Positions 1-7,321 of a stretch of DNA of 8,898 bases are shown one piece after another. Location: contig DGQS01000085.1 of the NCBI GenBank assembly GCA_002389785.1, forward strand, positions 1 through 8,898, read 5' to 3'. The notes beneath the pieces were generated by a model. It was not told where the DNA came from and did not search any database. It was given only the letters and a program-made list of their open reading frames with translations. The DNA comes from Bacteroidetes bacterium UBA4408. Lineage in GTDB: Bacteria; Bacteroidota; Bacteroidia; UBA4408. The position numbers and the translations under genes were made by a program. Within the stretch, counting starts at the first letter, position 1, and every line of letters starts with the position of its first letter.

Positions 1-2
1 TG

Positions 3-62
3 GAACTTACAGGAGAATCGATGAGAAAAAAACAAAATGTGAACGAATTAATCATAAATTAA
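3..62 (+). CDS. istB: IstB-like IS21 helper ATPase, C-terminal end only (partial)
   Basis: This is the last 19 codons and stop (TAA 60-62) of a frame that enters from before the window. The readable peptide starts ELTGESMRKKQ, which fits the conserved tail HR(I/M)ELxGESMRKK of IstB proteins. IstB is an AAA+ ATPase that works with the DDE transposase IstA in target selection and strand transfer. The identification rests on this short tail plus the IS21-type repeats directly downstream; no ATPase motif is visible here. The tail after the conserved block (about 8 residues) is not conserved in the family as I know it. The other two frames lack a comparable match. Confidence 0.7.
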   Translation, partial: ELTGESMRKKQNVNELIIN

Positions 63-74
63 ACAGAAAAAATA

Positions 75-82
75 TACATTTG
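75..82 (+). promoter_or_regulatory. Possible outward-facing Bacteroidota -7 box
   Basis: TACATTTG matches the Bacteroidota -7 consensus TAnnTTTG exactly and points out of the IS toward the truncated gene. No TTG is visible about 19-21 bases upstream, where the -33 element should lie; only TTA at 48-50 is nearby. An eight-base match in AT-rich DNA can easily arise by chance, so this is a weak call. Confidence 0.2.
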
Positions 83-131
83 TTTAACAACCCAAATGAG
101 CATTAACTTTAAAATCTTCGCCAGAAAAAAT

Positions 132-177
132 GGTGGTCAATTTGCTCCGGAATCAGGTGGTCAGTTTGACCGGTTTA
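132..177 (+). repeat. Tandem terminal repeats of the IS21-family right end
   Basis: Two imperfect direct copies, GGTGGTCAATTTGCTCCGG at 132-150 and GGTGGTCAGTTTGACCGG at 157-174, begin 25 bp apart and share their first 8 bases and the TTTG core. In IS21 elements such repeats are transposase-binding sites. They also place an in-frame TGA (167-169) just ahead of the disrupted gene, so the IS does not create a translational fusion with the host frame. Confidence 0.8.
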
Positions 178-181
178 TGCA

Positions 182-1942
182 CACAGTGATAATGCTAATA
201 CTATTTCAGTAAACTATAATAAAATTATGGTGGGAGAGTATTCATCCGGACCTGCTGGTAACAAGGGAATAAATGTGAACATGATGAATAATACGAGTAC
301 ACCAAGCCTAAGCATCTCTTATAATCTAATAGATCTTTATGCGGCCGAAGCAGGTATAGCTTTTACAAATCTCAGAAATGGAATAGCTAAAGGTGACACG
401 ATTAATATTTTGAGAACTGATAATGGAGTTACCTGTAGAGGAATTTCTGTTAGTGGGTGTAAAAAGTTACAATTAGAGGCCAATGATATAATTGGTACGG
501 ACACAGCCGATGTTCTGCAACAGGGCATATATATTAGCGAAAGCGATACCAGTAAATTATACTGTAATTATACAGATGATACATACGAAGGCATTCTAGC
601 GAATGGAATCAATGAAAATTGTGATTTGAGAAGCAACACCATGCATGATCATGCAAAGGGACTTCACCTTAATAGTGGATCTAGAATAGGTATTCACCAT
701 TGGAAGGGTAATTTATGGGATGGTAATTATTCAAGAATTGGGGCGGTATATGATAATGCTACATCACCTCAACTTGCAGCCTCATTGTTTAAAGTGAAGG
801 ATGTTACTCTAGCCAATCATTTAATTCCTCCAACAATTGACCCCCCAAGTACTTGGTTCATACCCGATGTAACGACAAATGATTTTAAATGCAGTGATTT
901 CAAACACGGTGGTGGATTTGGAGATGACCCAGGGGATGATGAGCCAATTGAAGAGGAGGAATTCTCACGAGGTATTTCTCCTGAGGATAGTGCTGCAGCT
1001 GAAGGAAATGAAATTCAATTCGAATTGTACCCAGAGGAGGGTAATTACATTTTAGATCAAAAGCTTTATCACAAACTAGCAAAGTATCCTGAATTGCTTG
1101 AAAATTCTCTTATGAATGACTTTTATTTAAGTAACGAAGATGCGGCTATTGGTGAGCTTGAGAATGTTTTGAATTCTCATTTTGAAATACTAAGCATAAA
1201 GACTCCGGACGAAATTCTATTAGATTCTCTTCATAACGAATTAGATGAAAAGATTGGTGAATTGAGTGCTAGTACAAGTGAGAATGATGTTAGACAATAC
1301 GCCTTGGAAGCCTTTTTATTGCAAAGTGAGATTGAAGAAAAAACGATTCTGTTGAGATTGGAGAAAATTGGTACAATTGATGATGTAATTGATGTAAATT
1401 TAAATGTTAGTGACGAAGAGAATATTGAATCTTACGAGAAGATTGTAAATGACATTTATCTCAATACAGTCGCCAAAACTATTTATGAATTCACGGAAGG
1501 TCAAACGCAAAGTTTGTATAACATTGCTCATTTGTGTCCATTGGAGGGAGGAAGGGCTGTTTATGCAGCACGATCCCTATATGCACTAATTGATGATAGA
1601 CAGTACTATGATGACTCATATTTATGCACTCCAAGTCAGGCGCTGCGTAAGGGCATCAGTGATAAAACAAAAGAAAGTAAAATTAACCATTACCTCTTAT
1701 TTGATGTTTCCCCGAATCCGGCATCAGAAAGTTTTGAAATTCATTATAAAGTCAAAGAAAATGATGAAATTTGCTTTTCAATATTTAATGCATTTTCCCA
1801 AAAAATTACTTCTAGTAAATTAAATCCGAACGATGGAAAACAAAAGGTTGATGTTAGTGGGCTGATGAACGGTGTATACTCTATTAAGGCTTTTTCGGGG
1901 GATAAGCAAATCGGCTTAAAGAAGATAATTATAATACACTAG
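182..1942 (+). pseudogene. IS-truncated right-handed beta-helix protein with T9SS sorting domain
   Basis: This is the 3' remnant of a secreted surface protein. The frame is open from the IS junction through the first ATG at 227, and the pre-ATG residues (about 15, ending ISVNYNKI) read like another beta-helix turn, so 227 is not the native start. Numbering from 227: residues 1-170 are short turns rich in N, G and I (GISVSGCKKLQLEAN, GLHLNSGSRIGIHH), typical of PbH1 parallel beta-helix repeats. Residues 229-245 are an acidic Gly/Asp/Glu linker. Residues 265-470 are mainly charged and helical. Residues 490-571 are a T9SS type A domain, with SPNPASESFEI and VDVSGLMNGVYSI as its hallmarks. Such domains direct export through the outer membrane and are then removed or anchored. 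No signal peptide remains, so any product made from 227 should stay in the cytoplasm. The original ligand or substrate is unknown. The next gene starts 4 bases after the stop. Confidence 0.8.
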
Positions 1943-1946
1943 GTTA

Positions 1947-3446
1947 ATGACAAAATTCCTGAATCCTTTTCTTTTCCTTGTAATTGTCTTTTATCTAAAT
2001 TTTGGTGTAAAGGCTCAAGGTATAAGTAACAATTGGATTTTAGGTTATTATGGTGGGGGTGGAAATATAATTATGAACTTCACTCATGATAGTTTAATTC
2101 TTGATACTTCTATTTGGAAAATGAACTTCCTGGATCTGAGTTCGAGTATTAGTAACTCTCATGGAATTATTCAGTTTTATACGAATGGAGGCTGGATTGC
2201 GAATGCAAATACTGACACAATGCTAAATGGTAGCAATCTTGCACCTGGCCCTTATTCTAGCCAATGGAGTCATGATGGATTTAGGATTCCGCAGGGTGCT
2301 ATCATTATCCCCTTTCCAGGAGATTCTTCAAAATTTTATCTCTTCCATGAAACGGTAACTTTTGATAGTTCTGGCTTTGTAGTTGTCCCTCTCCAGTTAC
2401 TTCAAACCAATATTGATATGACTCTTGATAACGGATTGGGAGCAGTTACAGTAAAAAACAATATAATATTATCGGATTCACTATTTTTGGGCGGACTAAC
2501 AGCCTGTAAACACGCCAACGGCCGAGATTGGTGGTTGGTTACCAATCGAACTCATTCTAATTTGTTTTATAAATTTCTGATTACATCTCAAGGTATTCAA
2601 CTTCCAGATACTCAAAGTATAGGATCCTACTTAAATGAAGGTGGTCCTGGCCAATCTTGTTTTTCTCCCGATGGTAAAAAATATGCTCGCTACATGCCTG
2701 ATGATGATCTGAACATATACGACTTTGATCGCTGCTCAGGGATTTTAAGCAACCCCATTCATATTCCTATCAATGACGGTGCTTATTCAGGTGGTATTGC
2801 ATTCTCTGCCAATTCAAAATTCATTTATGTGTCTTCCTTTAATTACGTTTATCAATTTGATGCAGCTAATCCAACAACCTCAAAGGATACAATCGCAATA
2901 TTTGACGGGTTTTCGGATCCGAACCCACCCTTCCTGACTTATTTTTATCAAGCACAACTTGCACCTAACGGTAAAATCTATATAAGTGCAGCCAATGGCG
3001 TACATTATATGCACATAATAAACCATCCTGATAGTACGGGAAGTGCTTGCGATTTAGTACAACATGGCCTCTTTGTTATTGCAAACAATGCTTTTACCGT
3101 TCCTAATTATCCCAATTATTTTTTAGGGGCAGATAGCGGAAGTGTTTGTGATACTTTACAACTAAGTATTAAACAATCTGCAAGCCTTGCTCCTTTTAAA
3201 TTTTCATGCTTTCCTAATCCAGCTGAAGATGATTTGAACCTTTCATTCGAGCCTAGAAGTAAAGTTAGGGTAATCGAGATATTCGATATTTATGGTCAGC
3301 TTATTTTAAAACAAAACATCTCTCCTTGGAGTCAGATGTGTAGAATTGATGTTTCAAAATTAAAAAGCGGAGTTTATCTCTGCAAACTAAGCGAAGGTTC
3401 AAATTCAAAGAGTATAAAGTTTATCAAAACGAATATTTCAGACTAA
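1947..3446 (+). CDS. Secreted beta-propeller-like protein with T9SS type A sorting domain
   Basis: A 499-residue protein. Residues 1-23 form a Sec signal peptide (hydrophobic core, then VKAQG at the probable cleavage site). The body, about 24-400, has repeated strand-rich segments with phrases such as FSPDGKKYARY (from 239), FSANSKFIYVSS (from 286) and LAPNGKIYISAANG (from 338). These resemble WD40-like/TolB-type propeller blades found in many large paralogous families of Bacteroidota. Residues 417-499 are a C-terminal sorting domain, recognised by CFPNPAEDDLNLSF, IFDIYGQLI and VSKLKSGVYLCKL. The expected route is Sec export and then T9SS passage to the surface or medium. No catalytic motif is visible, so its role (adhesion, ligand binding) is unknown. 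It starts 4 bases after the truncated beta-helix gene, suggesting co-transcription; the IS insertion upstream may therefore reduce its expression. The start is chosen for the signal peptide; no Shine-Dalgarno is visible. Confidence 0.85.
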   Translation: MTKFLNPFLFLVIVFYLNFGVKAQGISNNWILGYYGGGGNIIMNFTHDSLILDTSIWKMNFLDLSSSISNSHGIIQFYTNGGWIANANTDTMLNGSNLAPGPYSSQWSHDGFRIPQGAIIIPFPGDSSKFYLFHETVTFDSSGFVVVPLQLLQTNIDMTLDNGLGAVTVKNNIILSDSLFLGGLTACKHANGRDWWLVTNRTHSNLFYKFLITSQGIQLPDTQSIGSYLNEGGPGQSCFSPDGKKYARYMPDDDLNIYDFDRCSGILSNPIHIPINDGAYSGGIAFSANSKFIYVSSFNYVYQFDAANPTTSKDTIAIFDGFSDPNPPFLTYFYQAQLAPNGKIYISAANGVHYMHIINHPDSTGSACDLVQHGLFVIANNAFTVPNYPNYFLGADSGSVCDTLQLSIKQSASLAPFKFSCFPNPAEDDLNLSFEPRSKVRVIEIFDIYGQLILKQNISPWSQMCRIDVSKLKSGVYLCKLSEGSNSKSIKFIKTNISD

Positions 3447-3479
3447 TTTCTTTATAAATAAATTCTAAAACTAAACACG

Positions 3480-3992
3480 ATGAAAACATTCAAAATAAAA
3501 AAGACTCTTAGCATTATTATAATACTAACATTTGGCATTTTCCTATTCTCTATGTGCCAAAAATCAGAATTATCATCAGAGTCAAATAGTCAAATCAAGA
3601 CTGATTCACAAAATAGATTAAGTATGGTTGATTCTACATTCGCAGCTCTTTCTGGAGACACTGTAAAAATTCTTAAAGTTTACGATAATTGTGCGACGTA
3701 TGTCGGTAACATTGTAGCAAATGCATCAGGCAAGATTTATTATTCTAGTCAAACATCATCAGCAGTAACGCTAACAGGTGCTACTGGAATAACACTAACT
3801 AAAGGGGCATTTTATTATTTCAGGAAGTCTAGCGGTTGCAGCGCTGGGAAATACTTAAAAGTAAAATTCGCTACAGGAATTCAAACTACATGTAATTCCT
3901 TTAACCTAAGCGGATGTACTTGGTCGCTAAATTCATCTTGTGGAATTGTAAATTCTTATTCATTTGTAAATTCTTTGCCGACGCCATGTTAA
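3480..3992 (+). CDS. Small cysteine-rich predicted lipoprotein
   Basis: A 170-residue protein of no recognised family. A basic N-terminus (KTFKIKK) and a hydrophobic stretch lead to LFSMC, making Cys26 the likely lipidated residue; Met just before the Cys is unusual for a lipobox. QKSE follows the Cys, a charged/polar start that may favour surface export in Bacteroidota (inference). The mature part has a Ser/Asn-rich linker to about residue 56 and then a compact, beta-rich domain with six cysteines (71, 120, 138, 146, 154, 170), enough for three disulfides. It ends on Cys170. The start follows a 33-bp A-rich gap after the T9SS gene, which leaves room for a leader but shows no clear promoter. 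It might instead be a secreted non-lipidated protein if Cys26 is not processed. Confidence 0.75.
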   Translation: MKTFKIKKTLSIIIILTFGIFLFSMCQKSELSSESNSQIKTDSQNRLSMVDSTFAALSGDTVKILKVYDNCATYVGNIVANASGKIYYSSQTSSAVTLTGATGITLTKGAFYYFRKSSGCSAGKYLKVKFATGIQTTCNSFNLSGCTWSLNSSCGIVNSYSFVNSLPTPC

Positions 3993-4050
3993 TAGTTATA
4001 ATTCATTTATTCAAAAGCTTTCCTTCTTTTAATTCAAAAAATCTCTAATC

Positions 4051-4323
4051 ATGCCTATATTAAATGTAATTGGATATCGACTTTTCTACAAGCCTGGGCA
4101 AGTAGGAGCTGCGAAAATTCTACTTCATGGCACCCCCAATTGGATGGACCTTGGCCCATATAGTGATGTTCAAATGGCTGTAGTTTCAAACTTGCTAAAT
4201 GGAACAGGACAAATTGCCTATAACACAGATAATGGATTATTCATTATCGGGAAAAATCCGCCTGCGCCATCAGGTGGGACTTTTGATTTGATTGATCCAG
4301 GAAGTCTTTCATCAGCATTTTAA
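4051..4323 (+). CDS. Hypothetical 90-residue protein without export signal
   Basis: I do not recognise this family. The protein has no signal peptide, no lipobox, no transmembrane segment and no cysteine, unlike every neighbour between 1947 and 8062. Short strands (ILNVIGYRLFYK, AAKILLHG) are followed by a helix-like segment (YSDVQMAVVSNLLN, residues 37-50), another strand pair (QIAYNTDNGLFIIG) and a Gly/Pro/Ser-rich tail. This suggests a small alpha/beta or beta-sandwich domain. It begins 58 bases after the cysteine-rich lipoprotein gene and ends 11 bases before the next gene, so it is probably translated from one message with the latter. It could be a cytoplasmic partner of a neighbour, or be exported by a non-Sec route; neither is shown by the sequence. 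The frame is a real-looking gene given its spacing and lack of a competing frame. Confidence 0.65.
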   Translation: MPILNVIGYRLFYKPGQVGAAKILLHGTPNWMDLGPYSDVQMAVVSNLLNGTGQIAYNTDNGLFIIGKNPPAPSGGTFDLIDPGSLSSAF

Positions 4324-4334
4324 AAGAATAACAT

Positions 4335-5177
4335 ATGAGAAAGCTATTTTTTATTTTTGCTATAGTTGGTTTTGTTTCTTGTAAACCTACAAAAACGATA
4401 ATATTAAAAAACCAGTTTGTTTACAATATCGAAAGAGCGGCTCCTACTAATGATCCCAATGCACCAGCGGGATATGTTTTGAGTCGTTATAAGACTACTA
4501 AATTTTCTCAAGTTAAGTTTTCCGAGGACGCAGGGATTCAGAAAATTAGCGACAAGCTTCCAAGCTCAACCCTGAGTGACAGCAAAACGATTCCATTTTT
4601 GGATGTTTCAATTGACCAGTATAATAAAATTGGCCGCTTTTACTTTCCTGAAGACCGGATATTAAAACAAACAGACGCTAACTACGTATCCAAGATTAAA
4701 TATATTGAGAGTTCAGTAGTATTTCAGGCTATAACATTTGCATTAAAGCTAAGACCTAAAATTGATATTGCAGATAAAATTGATTCGTTTCCGGCAACTG
4801 CCGAAACAGGTCTAAATGTTGGATTTACAATAGGCAGAAAGTATTCTCTAAATTCTATCTCCACCACCAAAAATATTTTTGGAGATAAAACTTCAAGACT
4901 TTTTTCAATAACTCCTGGTGCTTTTTTAAATTTTGGTGCCACAGAACTAAATAAAGCGAACATCAGAAATTCATCTTTACTTGTATCAAGAAAAGTGCCG
5001 ACAGTTTCATTTGGTGGCTTTCTTTCTTTTGGGTATTATCGCTTTAATGTTGGTTATGGTCTTGGAATTGACTTTGCAATTGGCCCATATAGCAAAAGAT
5101 GGATATACCAAGGCTTTGCGCATAGCAAGTCCCCTTGGCTTTGGCATGGAATAATGATTTCGATGGATTTAAAATAA
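4335..5177 (+). CDS. Predicted lipoprotein with beta-rich, barrel-like C-terminal half
   Basis: A 280-residue protein. A short signal (MRKLFFIFAIVGFVSC) gives Cys16 as the probable lipidated residue, although Phe at -3 is a weak lipobox position. Residues 17-150 are mixed and polar. Residues 157-280 are a run of amphipathic strands rich in G, F and Y (GLNVGFTIGRKYSLN, SFGGFLSFGYYRFNVGYGLG). They end with a Trp-containing segment (KRWIYQG then WLWHGIMISMDL) that I associate with uncharacterised outer-membrane-associated proteins of Bacteroidota. The length is short for a full porin and the last residue is Lys rather than an aromatic, so a true outer-membrane barrel is uncertain. The 11-base gap to the preceding gene points to one operon. 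The function is unknown. Confidence 0.75.
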   Translation: MRKLFFIFAIVGFVSCKPTKTIILKNQFVYNIERAAPTNDPNAPAGYVLSRYKTTKFSQVKFSEDAGIQKISDKLPSSTLSDSKTIPFLDVSIDQYNKIGRFYFPEDRILKQTDANYVSKIKYIESSVVFQAITFALKLRPKIDIADKIDSFPATAETGLNVGFTIGRKYSLNSISTTKNIFGDKTSRLFSITPGAFLNFGATELNKANIRNSSLLVSRKVPTVSFGGFLSFGYYRFNVGYGLGIDFAIGPYSKRWIYQGFAHSKSPWLWHGIMISMDLK

Positions 5178-5431
5178 TTGCCAAATTCAGTTCACCGAAG
5201 AATTGTTTCTTAAAATTCTACACTAGGCTCATAAACCTAATAAATCATATTGTTTATAACTTTTTGCGGAAATTACTGGGGTAATCTAAAATTTCTAGAC
5301 TTAATTTTATTCTCATTAATTTTCTATGCACATAAAGTTGTTAGATTTTTTCTCTTCACTCGGAATCATCTCAATGATATTATTTATTAGAATTTTGATA
5401 TTCTTTAACTTGGAAGTAAGGCTGATATAAA
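5178..5431. other. 254-bp non-coding gap with several short hairpins
   Basis: No convincing gene is present on either strand. Short perfect inverted repeats are visible: AGAATT/AATTCT (5199-5204 with 5214-5219), ATTAC/GTAAT around a TGGG loop (5272-5285), ATCAT/ATGAT around CTCA (5365-5378) and AGAAT/ATTCT (5389-5404). All are AT-rich, none is followed by a T-tract that would make a classical terminator, and several may be chance. No exact TAnnTTTG box with a -33 TTG was found. As the longest gap between genes in the window, it is the likeliest place for a transcription boundary between the upstream and downstream gene groups. Confidence 0.4.
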
Positions 5432-5929
5432 ATGGTTAAGAAAATAAGTATCCTTTATACGTTAATGATTTTATTGCCTTTTCTTTTATCAAGTTGTGCT
5501 GAAAAAGGTGCTAGTAAGAAGCCAATGAAAGTCGAAAATAATAAGGTTTTTAATAAAGAAGTTAATGATTTTACAAAATTTTGGAAAGAATTTAAAATTG
5601 CAGCTCTAGCATCTAATAAAGAAAAAATTGCAGAGCTAACTTGTTTTCCCTTTATTGATTCATACAATCAAGTTTACGATTCTATAAACTCACTTACTTC
5701 AAGGAACCAAAAGGAGTTTCTTGAAAAATACAATTTGATTTTTACAAATGAAGTTTTGGCAGCAATAAAATCTGACTCGTATCGAGGATACGATTCAACT
5801 CTGTATACAGATGCAATCGGTCTTCATGACATTTTACTTGTTGCAAAAAGTAATGATAGATCAAAGGATTTAGTATTCAAATTTAATAATGGAAATTACT
5901 GCTTAAGCTATATTGCTTATTACCCTTGA
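5432..5929 (+). CDS. Small lipoprotein with NTF2-like (FWxxF..A) signature
   Basis: A 165-residue lipoprotein: hydrophobic signal, then LLSSC with Cys22 as the lipidation site, a good lipobox. The mature domain opens with a helix carrying FTKFWKEFKIAALASNKEKI, followed by AELTCFPFID (residues 47-76). This resembles the 'F..FW..F..A....D...i..l..FP' pattern of small NTF2-like domains found in many bacterial hypothetical and immunity-type proteins. The middle (residues 90-115) is helical and the end is strand-rich (DLVFKFNNGNYCLSYIAYYP). Cys71 and Cys157 could form a disulfide. No catalytic residues are evident; ligand binding or inhibition of a partner is possible. It precedes the NlpC/P60 gene by 59 bases, so a functional pairing is conceivable but unproven. 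Purine-rich GGAAGTAAGG at 5412-5421 may act as a ribosome-binding region. Confidence 0.75.
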   Translation: MVKKISILYTLMILLPFLLSSCAEKGASKKPMKVENNKVFNKEVNDFTKFWKEFKIAALASNKEKIAELTCFPFIDSYNQVYDSINSLTSRNQKEFLEKYNLIFTNEVLAAIKSDSYRGYDSTLYTDAIGLHDILLVAKSNDRSKDLVFKFNNGNYCLSYIAYYP

Positions 5930-5988
5930 ACTAAATTAAACACAACCTATTTTCTTAGATAATTTAAACAGTACTAAACCTAAATACA

Positions 5989-7248
5989 ATGAAAAAAATA
6001 ATTATTTCGCTATTATTTGCAACAATTATTTTCTCAAACAATTCTTGCAAAAAGGACAAAGGAGGGGAAGATATTTCTGGTCCTAGCCAAGAACAAGGAG
6101 ATTATTTGACTCCTGAAGAACTAGCAATTGTTGACAGTATTCCAAGAGCAACAAATTTTACACCAAGCAATATCATTTTACCCAATGGAGAAACCGTTGA
6201 AAATTTTATGAAGTTAGTTGATTCTGGTTTCTATAATGCTTGGAATAGAAGCCAAAGCATTTTCGACAATTTAGGCCCACAAGATGCGAGGAATGCACTA
6301 ATTTGTAGATTAACAATGGTTGCTCGCAAATTAACAAATAGAAGTTTATTTCAGTACCCAGATGAAGGAACTAATAAACCTGCTCAAAATGGTCTAGCCT
6401 ATTCATGGGGAGGAAAGGATCACACAGTAAGACAAGCACCAGTAGGGGCAGGCACAATTTGCACAGAAGAAATTCATGGCTTGGATTGCTCAGGTTTTAT
6501 CTATCAATTGTTTGCCAATTCAGGAGTTACTATTCCTAAAGGTAGAGCTAATGACCAAAGGCAAACAAAAACTATTAAAAATGCAATTATACAATCAATA
6601 CCATCCTTAAACAAAGTTAAAGTTGACGATTTGGGTAGACTAGATATTTCAAAATTTGAAAGCGGTGATATCATTTATTGGACAAAGAATGGCGATGCTT
6701 TTCACATTGGATTAGTGCTTAAAAGAACTGATGGCTCTTTAGCAGTATTCATGAGTGCAGGAACTGTAGGTGTTATTAACTCAGAATGTTTGTCTAATAG
6801 AGATTTGAAGCATGGACCTGTAACGGTTGAGTTAACAAATCCATATTGGTTCGGAAGTAAAAAACCTTATGGTGTTGTGAGAATCAATGCAGACATTAGT
6901 GGTAACTGGGATTTTCATTTAAAATGCCAAGGTGCAACTGCTGATGCACTTGTTCATAATTTGAAATTTCCAACTGATTCTTCTCATGCTTTCCATTTGG
7001 TAAAAAACTTTACTGATTATGATGGCTCACCAAATACAACAGATTTTTATTTTACTTACGATAATACAACTAATATACTATCATGCTCATTTAACATGGT
7101 CGATGGCTGGATTTCTGGTTTTGAAAGGCAGGATCATTTTAGCGTAAAACTAAATCGTGATAGTACCGGATACTTTAATTGTTCTAATGATTTTATAAAT
7201 AATGGAACGGGTTGTGGCTTGGCGGTTTCATTGGTGAATAAGGAATAA
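5989..7248 (+). CDS. NlpC/P60-family cysteine peptidase lipoprotein with extra C-terminal domain
   Basis: A 419-residue predicted cell-envelope peptidase. NlpC/P60 enzymes usually cut peptide bonds in peptidoglycan stems. The signal ends at Cys20, followed by KKDKGGED, a charged start compatible with surface lipoprotein export; the residues before the Cys (SNNS) make a weak lipobox. Residues 40-125 are mostly helical. The peptidase core holds YSWGG (138-142), GLDCSGFIYQLF with catalytic Cys167, ESGDIIYW (224-231) and AFHIGLVL with His239. An insertion of roughly 20 residues separates YSWGG from DCSG. The usual third catalytic residue (His/Asn/Gln after the next strand) is not obvious: the matching place reads VFMSAGTVGVI. 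Residues 302-419 (starting DISGNWDFHL) form a beta-rich domain resembling small lipocalin-like folds; it contains Cys313, Cys363, Cys395 and Cys407, and its role is unknown. A modified or substrate-specialised activity is possible. The A-rich leader before ATG is typical of the phylum. Confidence 0.85.
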   Translation: MKKIIISLLFATIIFSNNSCKKDKGGEDISGPSQEQGDYLTPEELAIVDSIPRATNFTPSNIILPNGETVENFMKLVDSGFYNAWNRSQSIFDNLGPQDARNALICRLTMVARKLTNRSLFQYPDEGTNKPAQNGLAYSWGGKDHTVRQAPVGAGTICTEEIHGLDCSGFIYQLFANSGVTIPKGRANDQRQTKTIKNAIIQSIPSLNKVKVDDLGRLDISKFESGDIIYWTKNGDAFHIGLVLKRTDGSLAVFMSAGTVGVINSECLSNRDLKHGPVTVELTNPYWFGSKKPYGVVRINADISGNWDFHLKCQGATADALVHNLKFPTDSSHAFHLVKNFTDYDGSPNTTDFYFTYDNTTNILSCSFNMVDGWISGFERQDHFSVKLNRDSTGYFNCSNDFINNGTGCGLAVSLVNKE

Positions 7249-7321
7249 TTTTATTCTCCTCAACCACTAGTTATTTATTTTTTCACACAACAAATTCAAT
7301 ATTTCAAACAAAAAACGACTA

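Larger units (their letters stand above)
1..181 (+). mobile_element. Right end of an IS21-family insertion sequence (partial)
   Basis: The stretch holds the last codons of an IstB-like ATPase, about 70 bases of non-coding DNA, and then two direct repeats of the form GGTGGTCA(A/G)TTTG..CCGG at 132-153 and 157-177, spaced 25 bp. Multiple short terminal repeats just inside the end, downstream of istB, are typical of IS21-family elements, where they bind the transposase IstA. A weaker third copy may lie around 113-126 (10 of 14 bases shared with the repeat core). The outer boundary is placed at the CA dinucleotide at 180-181 because IS21 elements usually end in CA; 183 is equally possible. The left end, istA and most of istB lie before the window, so the target-site duplication cannot be seen. 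The element has inserted into the beta-helix gene that follows. Confidence 0.8.

Noticed and set aside
132..177. Pair of regularly spaced repeats considered as a CRISPR remnant
   Set aside because: The repeats nearly touch (only 3-4 bases lie between them), so there is no spacer, and they match IS21-type terminal repeats next to istB.
337..528. 63-codon open frame on the minus strand
   Set aside because: It lies wholly inside the beta-helix frame, and its translation resembles no export signal or domain; the + strand frame has clear repeat structure.
900..1082. 60-codon open frame on the minus strand
   Set aside because: Antisense to the acidic linker of the beta-helix protein; its His/Pro/Gln/Leu-rich composition is a by-product of that linker.
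1590..1823. 77-codon + strand frame inside the beta-helix gene
   Set aside because: Out of frame with the T9SS sorting domain encoded there and without recognisable features.
4114..4131. LLHG segment in the 90-residue protein considered as an alpha/beta-hydrolase oxyanion motif
   Set aside because: The protein is far too short for a hydrolase fold and has no nucleophile elbow (GxSxG).
4724..4963. 79-codon minus-strand frame
   Set aside because: Antisense shadow of the beta-rich C-terminal half of the lipoprotein gene.
5455..5667. 70-codon minus-strand frame
   Set aside because: Antisense to a lipoprotein gene with a good lipobox and domain signature.
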